NCBI GenBank assembly: GCA_045579045.1
Contig: JAZNLL010000112.1
Coordinates: 1-53,889, forward strand
DNA from: Avoscillospira sp045579045
GTDB taxonomy: Bacteria > Bacillota > Clostridia > Oscillospirales > Oscillospiraceae
Length of the DNA stretch: 53,889 bases
Direction: 5' to 3'
Shown: positions 46,751 to 53,880 of the stretch, in pieces
How the letters are laid out: each line of letters opens with the position of its first letter
Position numbering within the stretch: position 1 is the stretch's first letter
Position numbers and translations under genes: made by a program
The notes under the pieces: model-generated
What the model saw: the letters and a program-made list of their open reading frames with translations, nothing else
Database searches by the model: none
Told to the model about the DNA's origin: nothing

Positions 46751-47875
46751 ATGAAACTGAACTGGAAAACCTGTATCAAGGTGGGTGTCAGCATTTTTGT
46801 GCTGTATCTGTGCATTTATTATTGGCCGCAGGTATCCGCGCTGCTGACCACGCTGCTGGCTGCGGCTTCACCCTTGCTGATCGGCGCCTTGATCGCCTAT
46901 GTGCTGAATATTCTCATGAGCGCCTATGAGCGCCTTTTCTTCCCCAAATCCAAGAAGAAAGCGGTGCAGAAGCTGCGCCGTCCCCTGTGCCTGACCTTGG
47001 CTATTGTCACCTTGCTTGGCATCATTGCCTTGGTGGTGGGCTTGATTCTGCCTCAATTGATTTCCTGCTTCGAGCTGATTTTTGCGGAACTGCCCGGCTT
47101 CCTCCGTGATATGACAGAAAAGGTCGCCCAGTGGGATTTTGTTCCCCCGGAAGTCATTGCCAATCTGCAGAGCGTGGACTGGCAGTCCCGAATCGGTGAA
47201 ATTCTCAAAGTCCTGACTTCCGGCATCGGAAGTGTTATGGACGTGGTGTTCAAAACGGTCACTTCTGTGGTCTCCGGTATTGTGACGGCTATTCTCGGTC
47301 TGGTGTTCTCTCTGTATGTGCTGATGACCAAGGATCGCCTCAAGGGACAGTTCCATCGTGCCATGCTCCATTATCTGCCGGAAAAGACTTGCCGGAAGAT
47401 CGAGCATATTGCAGATGTGTTCAATATTTGCTTCCATCGCTATATCGTCGGTCAGTGTACCGAAGCGCTTATTCTGGGCCTGCTGTGTACCCTGGGTATG
47501 AGTCTGCTGCGGCTGCCCTATGCAACCATGATCAGTGCGCTGATTGCCTTTACGGCACTCATTCCCATTGCAGGTGCCTATATCGGTGCCGGTGTGGGTG
47601 CCTTCCTGATTTTGATGGTGTCTCCCATCCAGGCGCTGACCTTCCTCATTTTCATTGTGGTTCTGCAGCAGCTGGAAGGCAATCTGATCTATCCCAAGGT
47701 GGTTGGCAATTCCATCGGCCTGCCCGGTATCTGGGTGCTGGCTGCCGTCACTGTCGGCGGCGGTGTTCTGGGCATTACGGGTATGCTCTTGGGTGTGCCT
47801 CTGGTAGCTGCCATTTACCGTCTGGTACGGGAAGATATGAACAAAGATATGGAAAAGAAAGAGGCTGACGCTTAA
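46751..47875 (+). CDS. AI-2E family transporter
   Basis: A 374-residue membrane protein of the AI-2E (PerM/TqsA) superfamily with about eight helices. It has two N-terminal helices with LLIGALIAYVLNILM, a long soluble segment (about 105-170), then LIAFTALIPIAGAYIGAGVGAFLIL (about 275) and LEGNLIYPKVVGNSIGLPGIWVL (about 311-333), the last being the family's most conserved stretch. Members export signals or act as Na+/H+ or Na+/Li+ antiporters; the substrate is open. The ATG at 46751 gives the ribosome site seven bases of spacing; an ATG six bases earlier is too close. Its stop overlaps that of the convergent M20 gene. Confidence 0.85.
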   Translation: MKLNWKTCIKVGVSIFVLYLCIYYWPQVSALLTTLLAAASPLLIGALIAYVLNILMSAYERLFFPKSKKKAVQKLRRPLCLTLAIVTLLGIIALVVGLILPQLISCFELIFAELPGFLRDMTEKVAQWDFVPPEVIANLQSVDWQSRIGEILKVLTSGIGSVMDVVFKTVTSVVSGIVTAILGLVFSLYVLMTKDRLKGQFHRAMLHYLPEKTCRKIEHIADVFNICFHRYIVGQCTEALILGLLCTLGMSLLRLPYATMISALIAFTALIPIAGAYIGAGVGAFLILMVSPIQALTFLIFIVVLQQLEGNLIYPKVVGNSIGLPGIWVLAAVTVGGGVLGITGMLLGVPLVAAIYRLVREDMNKDMEKKEADA

Positions 47876-47881
47876 GCGTCA
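47866..47881. terminator. Palindrome spanning the overlapping convergent stop codons
   Basis: A perfect 16-bp palindrome, TGACGCTTAAGCGTCA. The central TTAA holds the TAA stops of both convergent genes. Followed on the plus strand by ACCCCTTTTT, so it may act as a short terminator. Confidence 0.5.
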
Positions 47882-49053
47882 CCCCTTTTTAATGCCATCT
47901 GCGCGTAAACGGCAGCACCGTAGGGGAGGGACTCCTCGTCAAAGGTGACCTTGGGATGATGGGTAGGGTAGCTGTGTCCGTCTGCTTTTTGTCCGGCTGC
48001 CAGTGCGATCATCAAAGAGGGAACCTGATGGCTGATATAGGCAAAATCCTCAGAACCGCTGCCTCTTGCGGTTCGGCTGAGCATATCCGGTGTGATGACT
48101 TTTTCTTTGCCCAAAAGCTGTGGGAGAATTTGGGCAGCGTGTTCGATCAGTCCTCCGTCATTGATCAATGTGGGGCAGCCGGTGTCAAAGGTTACCTCCG
48201 CCTCTGCCCGGAAGGTGTTTGCAAGGCGGCGGATCATATGGGCCATACGGTTTTTGAACTGCTGCCGTGTTTCCTCGGAATAAGTCCGCATGGTGCCTTT
48301 TAGAACCGCTTTGTCGGCAATGACATTGGCTGCTGAGCCTGCCTGAAAACTACCAACTGTCAATACCACCCCTTCCTCCGGCGGCATTTCTCTCGTCTGA
48401 ATGGTCTGCAGAGCTTGCAAAATATGACAGGCAGGAATGATGGGATCAACGCCGGTGTGGGGCAATGCGCCGTGGCAGCCACTGCCCCGGACATCAATGG
48501 TGAAATAGTCTGCTGAGGGGGCACCTACCCCGGCGGCAGGGAGAATGGCCGTGCCGGTGGGAAGCTCGCCGCCGGTGAGCACATGGAGCATCACCGCTTC
48601 GTCCACCCCTTCCAGAACGCCGTGTTCTATCATATCCGCTGCGCCCTGTAGAATCTCCTCCGCCGGCTGGAACATGAGCCGAACTTTGCCGCAAAGCTCT
48701 GACTTGTGATCGGAAAGAAGCTGCGCTGCGCCCAACAGCATGGCGGTATGGAGGTCATGACCGCAGGCATGCATGTTGCCATTTTTTGATAAAAAAGGGA
48801 TTTTTGATTCCTCTTTTATGGGCAGCGCGTCCATATCCGCCCGGAGAAGGACGGTTTTTCCCGGTTTTTCACCGCAAATTTCTGCAATTATTCCGCTTTT
48901 TCCGCAAAAATTTTGGGAAATTTTGCGTTTTTTTAACTGTTTTTCCACGTAGGAAAGGGTGTTTTTCAGTTCAAAGCCCGTTTCTGCATGGCTGTGGAGC
49001 CATCTTCGGTGCTCTGTCAGTGGCAGTTTTTGGGCTTCCTGTAAGAGATCCAT
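47872..49053 (-). CDS. M20-family metallopeptidase/amidohydrolase
   Basis: A 393-residue M20D amidohydrolase of the hippurate hydrolase/IAA-amino-acid hydrolase type. The dinuclear metal site is seen in ADMDALPI (about residue 73), NMHACGHDLHTAMLLGAA (about 91-108) and EEILQGAADMIEHGVL (about 132), and the dimerisation/lid domain in GSGCHGALPHTGVDPI. The C-terminal metal ligand is in YPTHHPKVTFDE. It cleaves N-acyl amino acids or small peptides. The ATG at 49053 follows AAAGGAGG, which is itself the 3' arm of a hairpin (49062-49092). It lies after mnmG on the same strand. Confidence 0.88.
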   Translation of the reverse strand: MDLLQEAQKLPLTEHRRWLHSHAETGFELKNTLSYVEKQLKKRKISQNFCGKSGIIAEICGEKPGKTVLLRADMDALPIKEESKIPFLSKNGNMHACGHDLHTAMLLGAAQLLSDHKSELCGKVRLMFQPAEEILQGAADMIEHGVLEGVDEAVMLHVLTGGELPTGTAILPAAGVGAPSADYFTIDVRGSGCHGALPHTGVDPIIPACHILQALQTIQTREMPPEEGVVLTVGSFQAGSAANVIADKAVLKGTMRTYSEETRQQFKNRMAHMIRRLANTFRAEAEVTFDTGCPTLINDGGLIEHAAQILPQLLGKEKVITPDMLSRTARGSGSEDFAYISHQVPSLMIALAAGQKADGHSYPTHHPKVTFDEESLPYGAAVYAQMALKRGDA

Positions 49054-49054
49054 G

Positions 49055-49092
49055 AAAAAATCCTCCTTTGGAACTAGTATGTCCAAAGGAGG
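49055..49092 (-). terminator. Terminator between mnmG and the M20 gene whose 3' arm is the ribosome site
   Basis: On the minus strand CCTCCTTTGG (49083-49092), an 11-base loop and CCAAAGGAGG (49062-49071) form a perfect 10-bp stem, followed by A and six T residues (49055-49060) and then the M20 ATG at 49053. The stem sequesters the AAAGGAGG ribosome site. Confidence 0.75.
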
Positions 49093-49099
49093 CAATTTT

Positions 49100-50968
49100 T
49101 TATTTATTTTGCTCCAGCCAGATCAGCAGAACCGCCACATCGGCAGGGCTGACGCCGGAAATACGGCTGGCCTGTCCCACAGACAGGGGACGAATTTGGT
49201 TCAATTTTTCTCTGGCTTCTACCCGCAGACCGGTGATGGTCATGTAGTCCACATCTGCCGGGAGCAGACGGGTTTCGGCCTTCTGGAATTCTGCCACCTG
49301 CTTCTTCTGCCGGGCGATGTAGCCTGCATATTTCAGTTGAATCTCCACCTGTTCCGTGACGGCCTTGGGAAGTACCGGTCTGGTGGGGTCAAAGGGCGCA
49401 AGCAGATCGTAGCCGATCTGAGGACGCCGTACCAGATCTGCCATCCGGGCAGAACCCTGCACAGGGGTGGTCTCATGGGTAGTCAGCAGTTCATTGAGGG
49501 CTTCGCTTTCTGCCACACCGCAGCCTTCCAGACGGGCGATCTCCTTTTCCACGGCGGCATATTTTTCTTCCACCGCTTGGTATTGCGCATCAGATATCAG
49601 ACCGATCTTATGACCGATGTGGCTCAGACGGCGGTCGGCATTGTCCTGCCGATGGAGCAGTCGGTACTCAGAACGGGAGGTCATGATGCGGTAGGGTTCT
49701 TCCGTACCCTTGGTCACCAGATCGTCGATGAGGGTGCCGATATAGCACTCAGAACGCTGGAGAACCATGGGTTCTCTGCCCAGCAGTTTCAGAGCGGCAT
49801 TGACACCTGCCACAAAGCCCTGCACAGCGGCTTCTTCATAGCCGGAGGAGCCGTTGAACTGTCCGGCGCCGTAGAGACCGGGGACTTTCTTGGTCTCCAA
49901 AGTTGGCAGCAGCTCCGTGGGATCGATGCAGTCATACTCAATGGCATAGGCAGGGCGCATCATCTCTGCATGTTCCAGACCTTCAATGGTGTGGAGCATT
50001 TCCAGCTGCACATCCTCCGGCAGACTGGAGCTGAGACCCTGAATGTACAGCTCGTCCGTTCCCAGTCCGGTTGGCTCAATGAAAAGCTGATGCCGGGGCT
50101 TGTCCGGGAACCGGTCGATTTTCGTTTCAATGGAGGGGCAGTATCGAGGACCCACACTCTCAATGGTGCCGTTGAACAGGGGGCTGCGATGGAAATTGGC
50201 CCTGATGATCTCGTGGGTGCGCTCGTTGGTATAGGTCAGCCAGCAGACGGCTCGGTTTTCCAAAGGGTGCTCTGTCTGGAAGGAGAAAGGCGCCGGATCT
50301 TCATCGCCGGGCTGCAGCTCCATTTTAGAGGTGTCAATGCTTCTGGCATTGATACGGGGCGGTGTGCCGGTCTTGAACCGGCGCATGGAAAGTCCCATTT
50401 CCGCCAGTTTATCTGTGAGAAACAGAGCGGGATGCATACCGTCGGGACCGGAGGCATAGACGCAGTCGCCGGTGATCACAGCGGCGTTCAGATAGGTGCC
50501 GGAACAGACAATGGCAGCTTTCACTTCATAGACAGCCCCCAGACGGGTGACAACGGCAGAGACCTTGCCGTCGGTGAGACGGATATCGGTAATCATGGCT
50601 TGCTTCAGATCTAAGTTTTCTTGCTGTTCCAGAACGCGCTTCATATCTTCCTGATACTTTCGGCGGTCAGCCTGTGCCCGAAGAGAGTGGACGGCAGGTC
50701 CTTTGCCCCGGTTGAGCATTCGATACTGAATACAGCAGCGGTCAGCGGCCTTACCCATCTCACCGCCCAGAGCGTCCAGCTCCCGGACGAGATGACCCTT
50801 GCCGGTGCCGCCGATGGCAGGGTTGCAGGGCATATTACCCACGGCATCCAGATTGATGGTGAAGATCACCGTCCGCAGCCCCATACGGGCAGCAGCCAGT
50901 GCCGCCTCAATGCCGGCATGGCCTGCACCGATGACCGCAATATCATATTGTCCGGCAAAATACTCCAT
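49100..50968 (-). CDS. mnmG: tRNA uridine-5-carboxymethylaminomethyl modification enzyme MnmG (GidA)
   Basis: A 622-residue FAD protein that with MnmE makes the cmnm5 modification on U34 of tRNAs. The dinucleotide fold is at the start (VIGAGHAGIEAALAAARMG, about 11-29). NPAIGGTGKGHLVRELDALGG (about 48-68), the cysteine-bearing segment KTGTPPRINARSID (about 198) and VPGLYGAGQFNGSSGYEEAA (about 363) are all conserved. The C-terminal MnmE-binding helices are complete (GVSPADVAVLLIWLEQ). The ATG follows AAGGAGAACACC. Neither mnmE nor rsmG is adjacent in this window. Confidence 0.95.
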   Translation of the reverse strand: MEYFAGQYDIAVIGAGHAGIEAALAAARMGLRTVIFTINLDAVGNMPCNPAIGGTGKGHLVRELDALGGEMGKAADRCCIQYRMLNRGKGPAVHSLRAQADRRKYQEDMKRVLEQQENLDLKQAMITDIRLTDGKVSAVVTRLGAVYEVKAAIVCSGTYLNAAVITGDCVYASGPDGMHPALFLTDKLAEMGLSMRRFKTGTPPRINARSIDTSKMELQPGDEDPAPFSFQTEHPLENRAVCWLTYTNERTHEIIRANFHRSPLFNGTIESVGPRYCPSIETKIDRFPDKPRHQLFIEPTGLGTDELYIQGLSSSLPEDVQLEMLHTIEGLEHAEMMRPAYAIEYDCIDPTELLPTLETKKVPGLYGAGQFNGSSGYEEAAVQGFVAGVNAALKLLGREPMVLQRSECYIGTLIDDLVTKGTEEPYRIMTSRSEYRLLHRQDNADRRLSHIGHKIGLISDAQYQAVEEKYAAVEKEIARLEGCGVAESEALNELLTTHETTPVQGSARMADLVRRPQIGYDLLAPFDPTRPVLPKAVTEQVEIQLKYAGYIARQKKQVAEFQKAETRLLPADVDYMTITGLRVEAREKLNQIRPLSVGQASRISGVSPADVAVLLIWLEQNK

Positions 50969-51080
50969 GGTGTTCTCCTTGGTATGAAATCAATTTATTA
51001 TAGCAAATCAGAGCTTTCTTGGCAATTACTGAATTATTTTTCAAGGTCGTCAGCCTTCGGCAGATTTTGCGATTCCGGTG

Positions 51081-51171
51081 TGCTATACTGAGGGCACAGC
51101 TGAACCGAAGGACGAGTACAAGCATCCGCGTCCCAAGTTTCCTTTGCCCGGAGTTTCTCCGGGCTTTTTTA
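51081..51171 (+). ncRNA. Candidate small RNA or attenuated leader upstream of tadA
   Basis: An extended -10 (TGCTATACT, 51081-51089) is followed about 55 bases later by a perfect intrinsic terminator: GCCCGGAG (51146-51153), loop TTT, CTCCGGGC (51157-51164) and T6. Between them GGACG/CGTCC (51110-51114 with 51129-51133) forms a hairpin with a 14-base loop. The transcript would be about 75 nt. It does not carry the SRP RNA core motif or a riboswitch consensus that I know. It could be a free small RNA or the leader of tadA, whose ATG is 50 bases further on. Confidence 0.4.
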
Positions 51172-51219
51172 TTGACCTTTGGGGGAATTTTCTGTATCAT
51201 AGCCCTGTGAGGTGATATC

Positions 51220-51699
51220 ATGGATGAACAGATGATGCTGGAAGCGTTGGCGCTGGCCAAGGAGGCGGCGGCAGAGGGGGAAGTCCCTGTGGGCTGCGTC
51301 ATTACCCTGGACGGAAAAATCGTCGGCAGAGGCAGAAACCGCCGGGAGACCGGAAAAAATGCCCTTGCCCATGCAGAGATCGAGGCCATCCATGATGCCT
51401 GCAAAACCCTTGGGGGCTGGCGGTTGTGGCGGTGTACCCTGTATGTGACTTTAGAACCCTGTCCCATGTGTGCCGGTGCCATCATCAATGCCAGAATTCC
51501 CCGGGTGGTCTACGGCGGCAAGGATGTCCGCTTCGGCGCCTGCGGCTCTGTGATGGACTTGTTCGCCATGCCCTTTAACCACCGCCCGGAGGTGGAAACG
51601 GGACTTATGGAAGGTGAATGCCTTGCACTTTTACAGGATTTTTTTCAGAAACTCCGCAACAAGCGGAAGAAAAAGCAATCAGATTTTATTTTGGAATAA
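51220..51699 (+). CDS. tadA: tRNA-specific adenosine(34) deaminase TadA
   Basis: A 159-residue zinc deaminase that converts A34 to inosine in tRNA-Arg(ACG). The active site is NALAHAEIEAIHDA (His and catalytic Glu, about residues 48-61) and LEPCPMCAGAIINARI (about 80-95) with the two zinc cysteines. The conserved DVRFGACGS (about 104) and basic C-terminal tail (KLRNKRKKK) are typical. The ATG at 51220 follows GAGGTG. A terminator is at 51702-51741. Confidence 0.93.
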   Translation: MDEQMMLEALALAKEAAAEGEVPVGCVITLDGKIVGRGRNRRETGKNALAHAEIEAIHDACKTLGGWRLWRCTLYVTLEPCPMCAGAIINARIPRVVYGGKDVRFGACGSVMDLFAMPFNHRPEVETGLMEGECLALLQDFFQKLRNKRKKKQSDFILE

Positions 51700-51701
51700 A
51701 C

Positions 51702-51741
51702 AAAACTCCGATATGCTGCGCTAACGGCACATCGGAGTTTT
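51702..51741. terminator. Shared convergent terminator of tadA and the XRE gene
   Basis: An 11-bp outer stem (51702-51712 with 51731-51741) with a looser inner part, and T-rich sequence on the plus side. The XRE stop codon (51740-51742) overlaps its end. Confidence 0.75.
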
Positions 51742-51937
51742 ATTTTTTGTATTCCGCAATATCTTCCAACTTACAGTCCAGAATTTCACAAAGCAGACCT
51801 AAGGTGTGGGTACTGACATTTTCGTTCTTTCTTAAACGGTCAAGCTGACCGGAACTAACACCGAATTCCTTTGTCAGTCGATACTGCGTGATACCTTTTT
51901 CTTTCATTGTAGCCCATAGGCGGTCAAAGACGACCAT
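51740..51937 (-). CDS. Small XRE-family helix-turn-helix regulator
   Basis: A 65-residue Cro/C1-type DNA-binding protein: VVFDRLWATMKEKGITQYRL..., with the helix-turn-helix at about residues 17-38 (TQYRLTKEFGVSSGQLDRLR) and the typical C-terminal STHTLGLLCEILDCKLEDI. This is the short YozG/DUF739-like form with no sensor domain. The ATG at 51937 has AAGGTGG eight bases upstream; a GTG four codons earlier is less likely. It is divergent from the 59-residue protein gene and probably binds the palindromes in between. Confidence 0.8.
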   Translation of the reverse strand: MVVFDRLWATMKEKGITQYRLTKEFGVSSGQLDRLRKNENVSTHTLGLLCEILDCKLEDIAEYKK

Positions 51938-51950
51938 CAGACACACCACC

Positions 51951-52018
51951 TTGTAAACGATATTATTAGCTTACAATTCTGTGACGATATTGACAATCGC
52001 CCGTATTCGGGCTATATT
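51951..52018 (+). promoter_or_regulatory. Promoter of the 59-residue protein gene with an operator in its spacer
   Basis: TTGACA (51990-51995), 17-bp spacer, TATATT (52013-52018). The spacer contains the perfect inverted repeat GCCCG-TATT-CGGGC (51999-52012). A second inverted repeat, TTGTAA-N14-TTACAA (51951-51956 and 51971-51976), lies towards the XRE gene. Confidence 0.65.
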
Positions 52019-52051
52019 GGAAATAGAAATTGACGGATGGAGGCTAATACT

Positions 52052-52231
52052 ATGGATGAAGATGTAAGGGTAGATTATAAGAAACTTTACTTTCTTTTAT
52101 TCAATCAAATTTCTTATGCGTTGGAGGCTATGGAGGAACTTGACTTAGGGAAAGCGAAGAAACTGCTTATTGAGGCACATGTTAAAGCTGAAGAAGTGTA
52201 TCTGGAAGACACAGATCCTGTTGACAAATGA
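52052..52231 (+). CDS. 59-residue helical protein, paralogue of the one at 18469-18627
   Basis: A small acidic protein, MDEDVRVDYKKLYFLLFNQI followed by SYALEAMEELDLGKAKKLLI and EAHVKAEEVYLEDTDPVDK. It should form two amphipathic helices. The ATG at 52052 follows GGAGG by eight bases; an earlier in-frame ATG at 52037 has no ribosome site. About half of the aligned residues match the 52-residue protein at 18469-18627. It is divergent from the XRE regulator and followed by a terminator shared with the next symporter gene. Its function is unknown. Confidence 0.7.
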   Translation: MDEDVRVDYKKLYFLLFNQISYALEAMEELDLGKAKKLLIEAHVKAEEVYLEDTDPVDK

Positions 52232-52245
52232 AATTATGCAAAAAA

Positions 52246-52272
52246 CAATCTCTCACATAATGTGAGAGATTG
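52246..52272. terminator. Shared convergent terminator
   Basis: A perfect 12-bp stem (52246-52257 with 52261-52272), three-base loop, with an A6 run on one side (T run for the minus-strand symporter) and CTTTT on the other. Confidence 0.85.
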
Positions 52273-52288
52273 CTTTTATAATCGAGTT

Positions 52289-53572
52289 TTATTTCTTTGC
52301 CAGTGCTTTCTTCAGCCAGTCTTTGCCGTCGACGAATCGGGAGACGACGAAAGAGACTACATAATCACCGGCGGCGTTGATCATGGTGGCAGGGGGGTCC
52401 ACCAGATTGCCGATGACCACCAGAATGGGGAAGGCCAGTTCCATCTGGGTGGGGAAGAAGATAGAGCAGATGATGTACTCACCGATGTAGCCGCCACCGG
52501 GAACACCGGACATGCCAACGGAGGAAAGCACTGCCACCAGAACCACGGGCAGGAGCATACTCCATGTAAATTCCTGACCGAAGACGCCGAAGACAAAGGC
52601 AATCTTCAGAACGCAGGAGAAGCAGGAGCCGTCCATATGCATGGTGGCACCCAGAGGCAGGACAATGTCAGAGACATCCTTGGAAATGCCGGTGGCTTCC
52701 GCTGCATCCATGTTGGTAGGAATGGTAGCCACAGAGGAACAGGTGCCAAGAGACACCATGGCAGGACGAAGGATGTGCTTGAACATGGTCTTAACACCAC
52801 CCTTGCCGCCGCCGAACCATGCAAACAGGGGGAATGCGGTGAACACATAAATGGCGCACAGGGGATAGTAGACGGCAAGACCTCTGCCGTAGTCAGCAGT
52901 GATCTGTGGACCATAGACGGCAACCAGATCGGCAAAGAAACCGAAGAAGGCAATGGGGGCATAGTAGGTGATGATCTTGACGAATTTCATCATGACCTCG
53001 GAGAGGCTCTCCAAAAACTTCGCCACAGGCTGACCGGCTTTGCCTGCCAGATTGACGGAGAAGCCGAACAGCAGGGAGAACACAATAAGAGGCAGCATGG
53101 CTCTGCGGCTCAAAAGACCAACAAAGTCTTCGGCGGTGAAGAAGTTGACGATCAGCTGAGAGAAGCTGGCATATTCACCCATCTCTTCAGCCGGGATATT
53201 TTCCCAAGGAATAAGAACAGGAGGAAAGGCCTTCATCAGCACGAACATGATGACGGCGGCAATGGCACCGGTGACCACAAAGGTGGCAATGGTCCAGCCC
53301 ATGATCTTACCTGCCCGTTTGCGGCTGCCCATGTTGGCAACGGCACCGGCGATGGAAGCGAACACCATGGGAACCACAACACAGAACATCATGTTGATGA
53401 ACAGGGTACCAAGAGGTTTCAGGACAGATGCACCGGAGATCAGGTTTCCATCGGCATCATAGGTATTGGGGAACACAGCACCGACGATACAGCCGAGGAC
53501 GATAGCTACCAGCATGATCAGCAGCAGGCCGTAGTTCTTAAGGAACGAGGTTTTCTTGAGGGTGTTTGACAT
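52289..53572 (-). CDS. Dicarboxylate/amino acid:cation symporter (second DAACS family member)
   Basis: A 427-residue symporter of the same superfamily as the one at 342-1589 but only distantly similar. Signatures are LGTCSSVATIPTNMDAAEATG (about residues 278-298; the serine-rich hairpin), IVLPLGATMHMDGSCFS (about 305-321), and GMSGVPGGGYIG followed by VIGNLVDPPATMINAAGD (about 394-411). The ATG at 53572 has GGAGGAAAAAGGT upstream. It has its own promoter and terminator. The substrate (glutamate, aspartate, serine/threonine or C4-dicarboxylate) is undetermined. Confidence 0.9.
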   Translation of the reverse strand: MSNTLKKTSFLKNYGLLLIMLVAIVLGCIVGAVFPNTYDADGNLISGASVLKPLGTLFINMMFCVVVPMVFASIAGAVANMGSRKRAGKIMGWTIATFVVTGAIAAVIMFVLMKAFPPVLIPWENIPAEEMGEYASFSQLIVNFFTAEDFVGLLSRRAMLPLIVFSLLFGFSVNLAGKAGQPVAKFLESLSEVMMKFVKIITYYAPIAFFGFFADLVAVYGPQITADYGRGLAVYYPLCAIYVFTAFPLFAWFGGGKGGVKTMFKHILRPAMVSLGTCSSVATIPTNMDAAEATGISKDVSDIVLPLGATMHMDGSCFSCVLKIAFVFGVFGQEFTWSMLLPVVLVAVLSSVGMSGVPGGGYIGEYIICSIFFPTQMELAFPILVVIGNLVDPPATMINAAGDYVVSFVVSRFVDGKDWLKKALAKK

Positions 53573-53638
53573 ACCTTTTTCCTCCTTTATACACGGGTTC
53601 GGTTACATTATACCGGAACAAACTCCGATTATGTCTGT

Positions 53639-53667
53639 ATTATACACAAAAATTTAGAAGAGGTAAA
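53639..53667 (-). promoter_or_regulatory. Probable promoter of the second symporter gene
   Basis: Minus strand TTTACC (53662-53667), 17-bp spacer, TATAAT (53639-53644). A second TATAAT is at 53607-53612, closer to the start codon, without a good -35. Confidence 0.45.
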
Positions 53668-53725
53668 GAAAATTTTTTAGATAGTGCACAAAAAGAGGGA
53701 GTTTTTCAAGTCCGACGGCTTTTTC

Positions 53726-53754
53726 TTGACGATGGAGCCAAAGAGTGGTAAAAT
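53726..53754 (+). promoter_or_regulatory. Promoter of tRNA-Leu
   Basis: TTGACG (53726-53731), 17-bp spacer, TAAAAT (53749-53754), ten bases before the mature tRNA 5' end. Confidence 0.7.
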
Positions 53755-53764
53755 GTACAGGCAC

Positions 53765-53850
53765 GCCGGTGTGGTGGAATGGTAGACACCAGGGACTTAA
53801 AATCCCTTGCAGGCAACTGCGTACCGGTTCGAGTCCGGTCACCGGAACCA
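53765..53850 (+). tRNA. tRNA-Leu, anticodon UAA
   Basis: An 86-base class II tRNA with encoded CCA. The anticodon arm is AGGGA-CTTAAAA-TCCCT, giving anticodon TAA. The long variable arm GCAG-GCAA-CTGC and the T arm ACCGG-TTCGAGT-CCGGT are complete. Six of seven acceptor pairs are regular; the first, G1 with A72, is mismatched (the 3' end reads CACCGGA then ACCA). Confidence 0.93.
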
Positions 53851-53856
53851 AAAAAA

Positions 53857-53880
53857 AAAACCCTCGGCGGGGCTTTTTTT
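53857..53880 (+). terminator. Terminator after tRNA-Leu
   Basis: An A run, a short CCC/GGG stem with loop TCGGC, and T7 directly after the CCA end. Confidence 0.55.

Noticed and set aside
51081..51171. SRP RNA (4.5S/scRNA) next to tadA
   Set aside because: The position is typical for scRNA in Firmicutes, but the conserved GTCAGGTCCGGAAGGAAGCAGC core is missing.
53765..53850. tRNA-Leu as attachment site of an integrated element
   Set aside because: The window ends 39 bases later; no integrase or direct repeat of the tRNA 3' end is visible.
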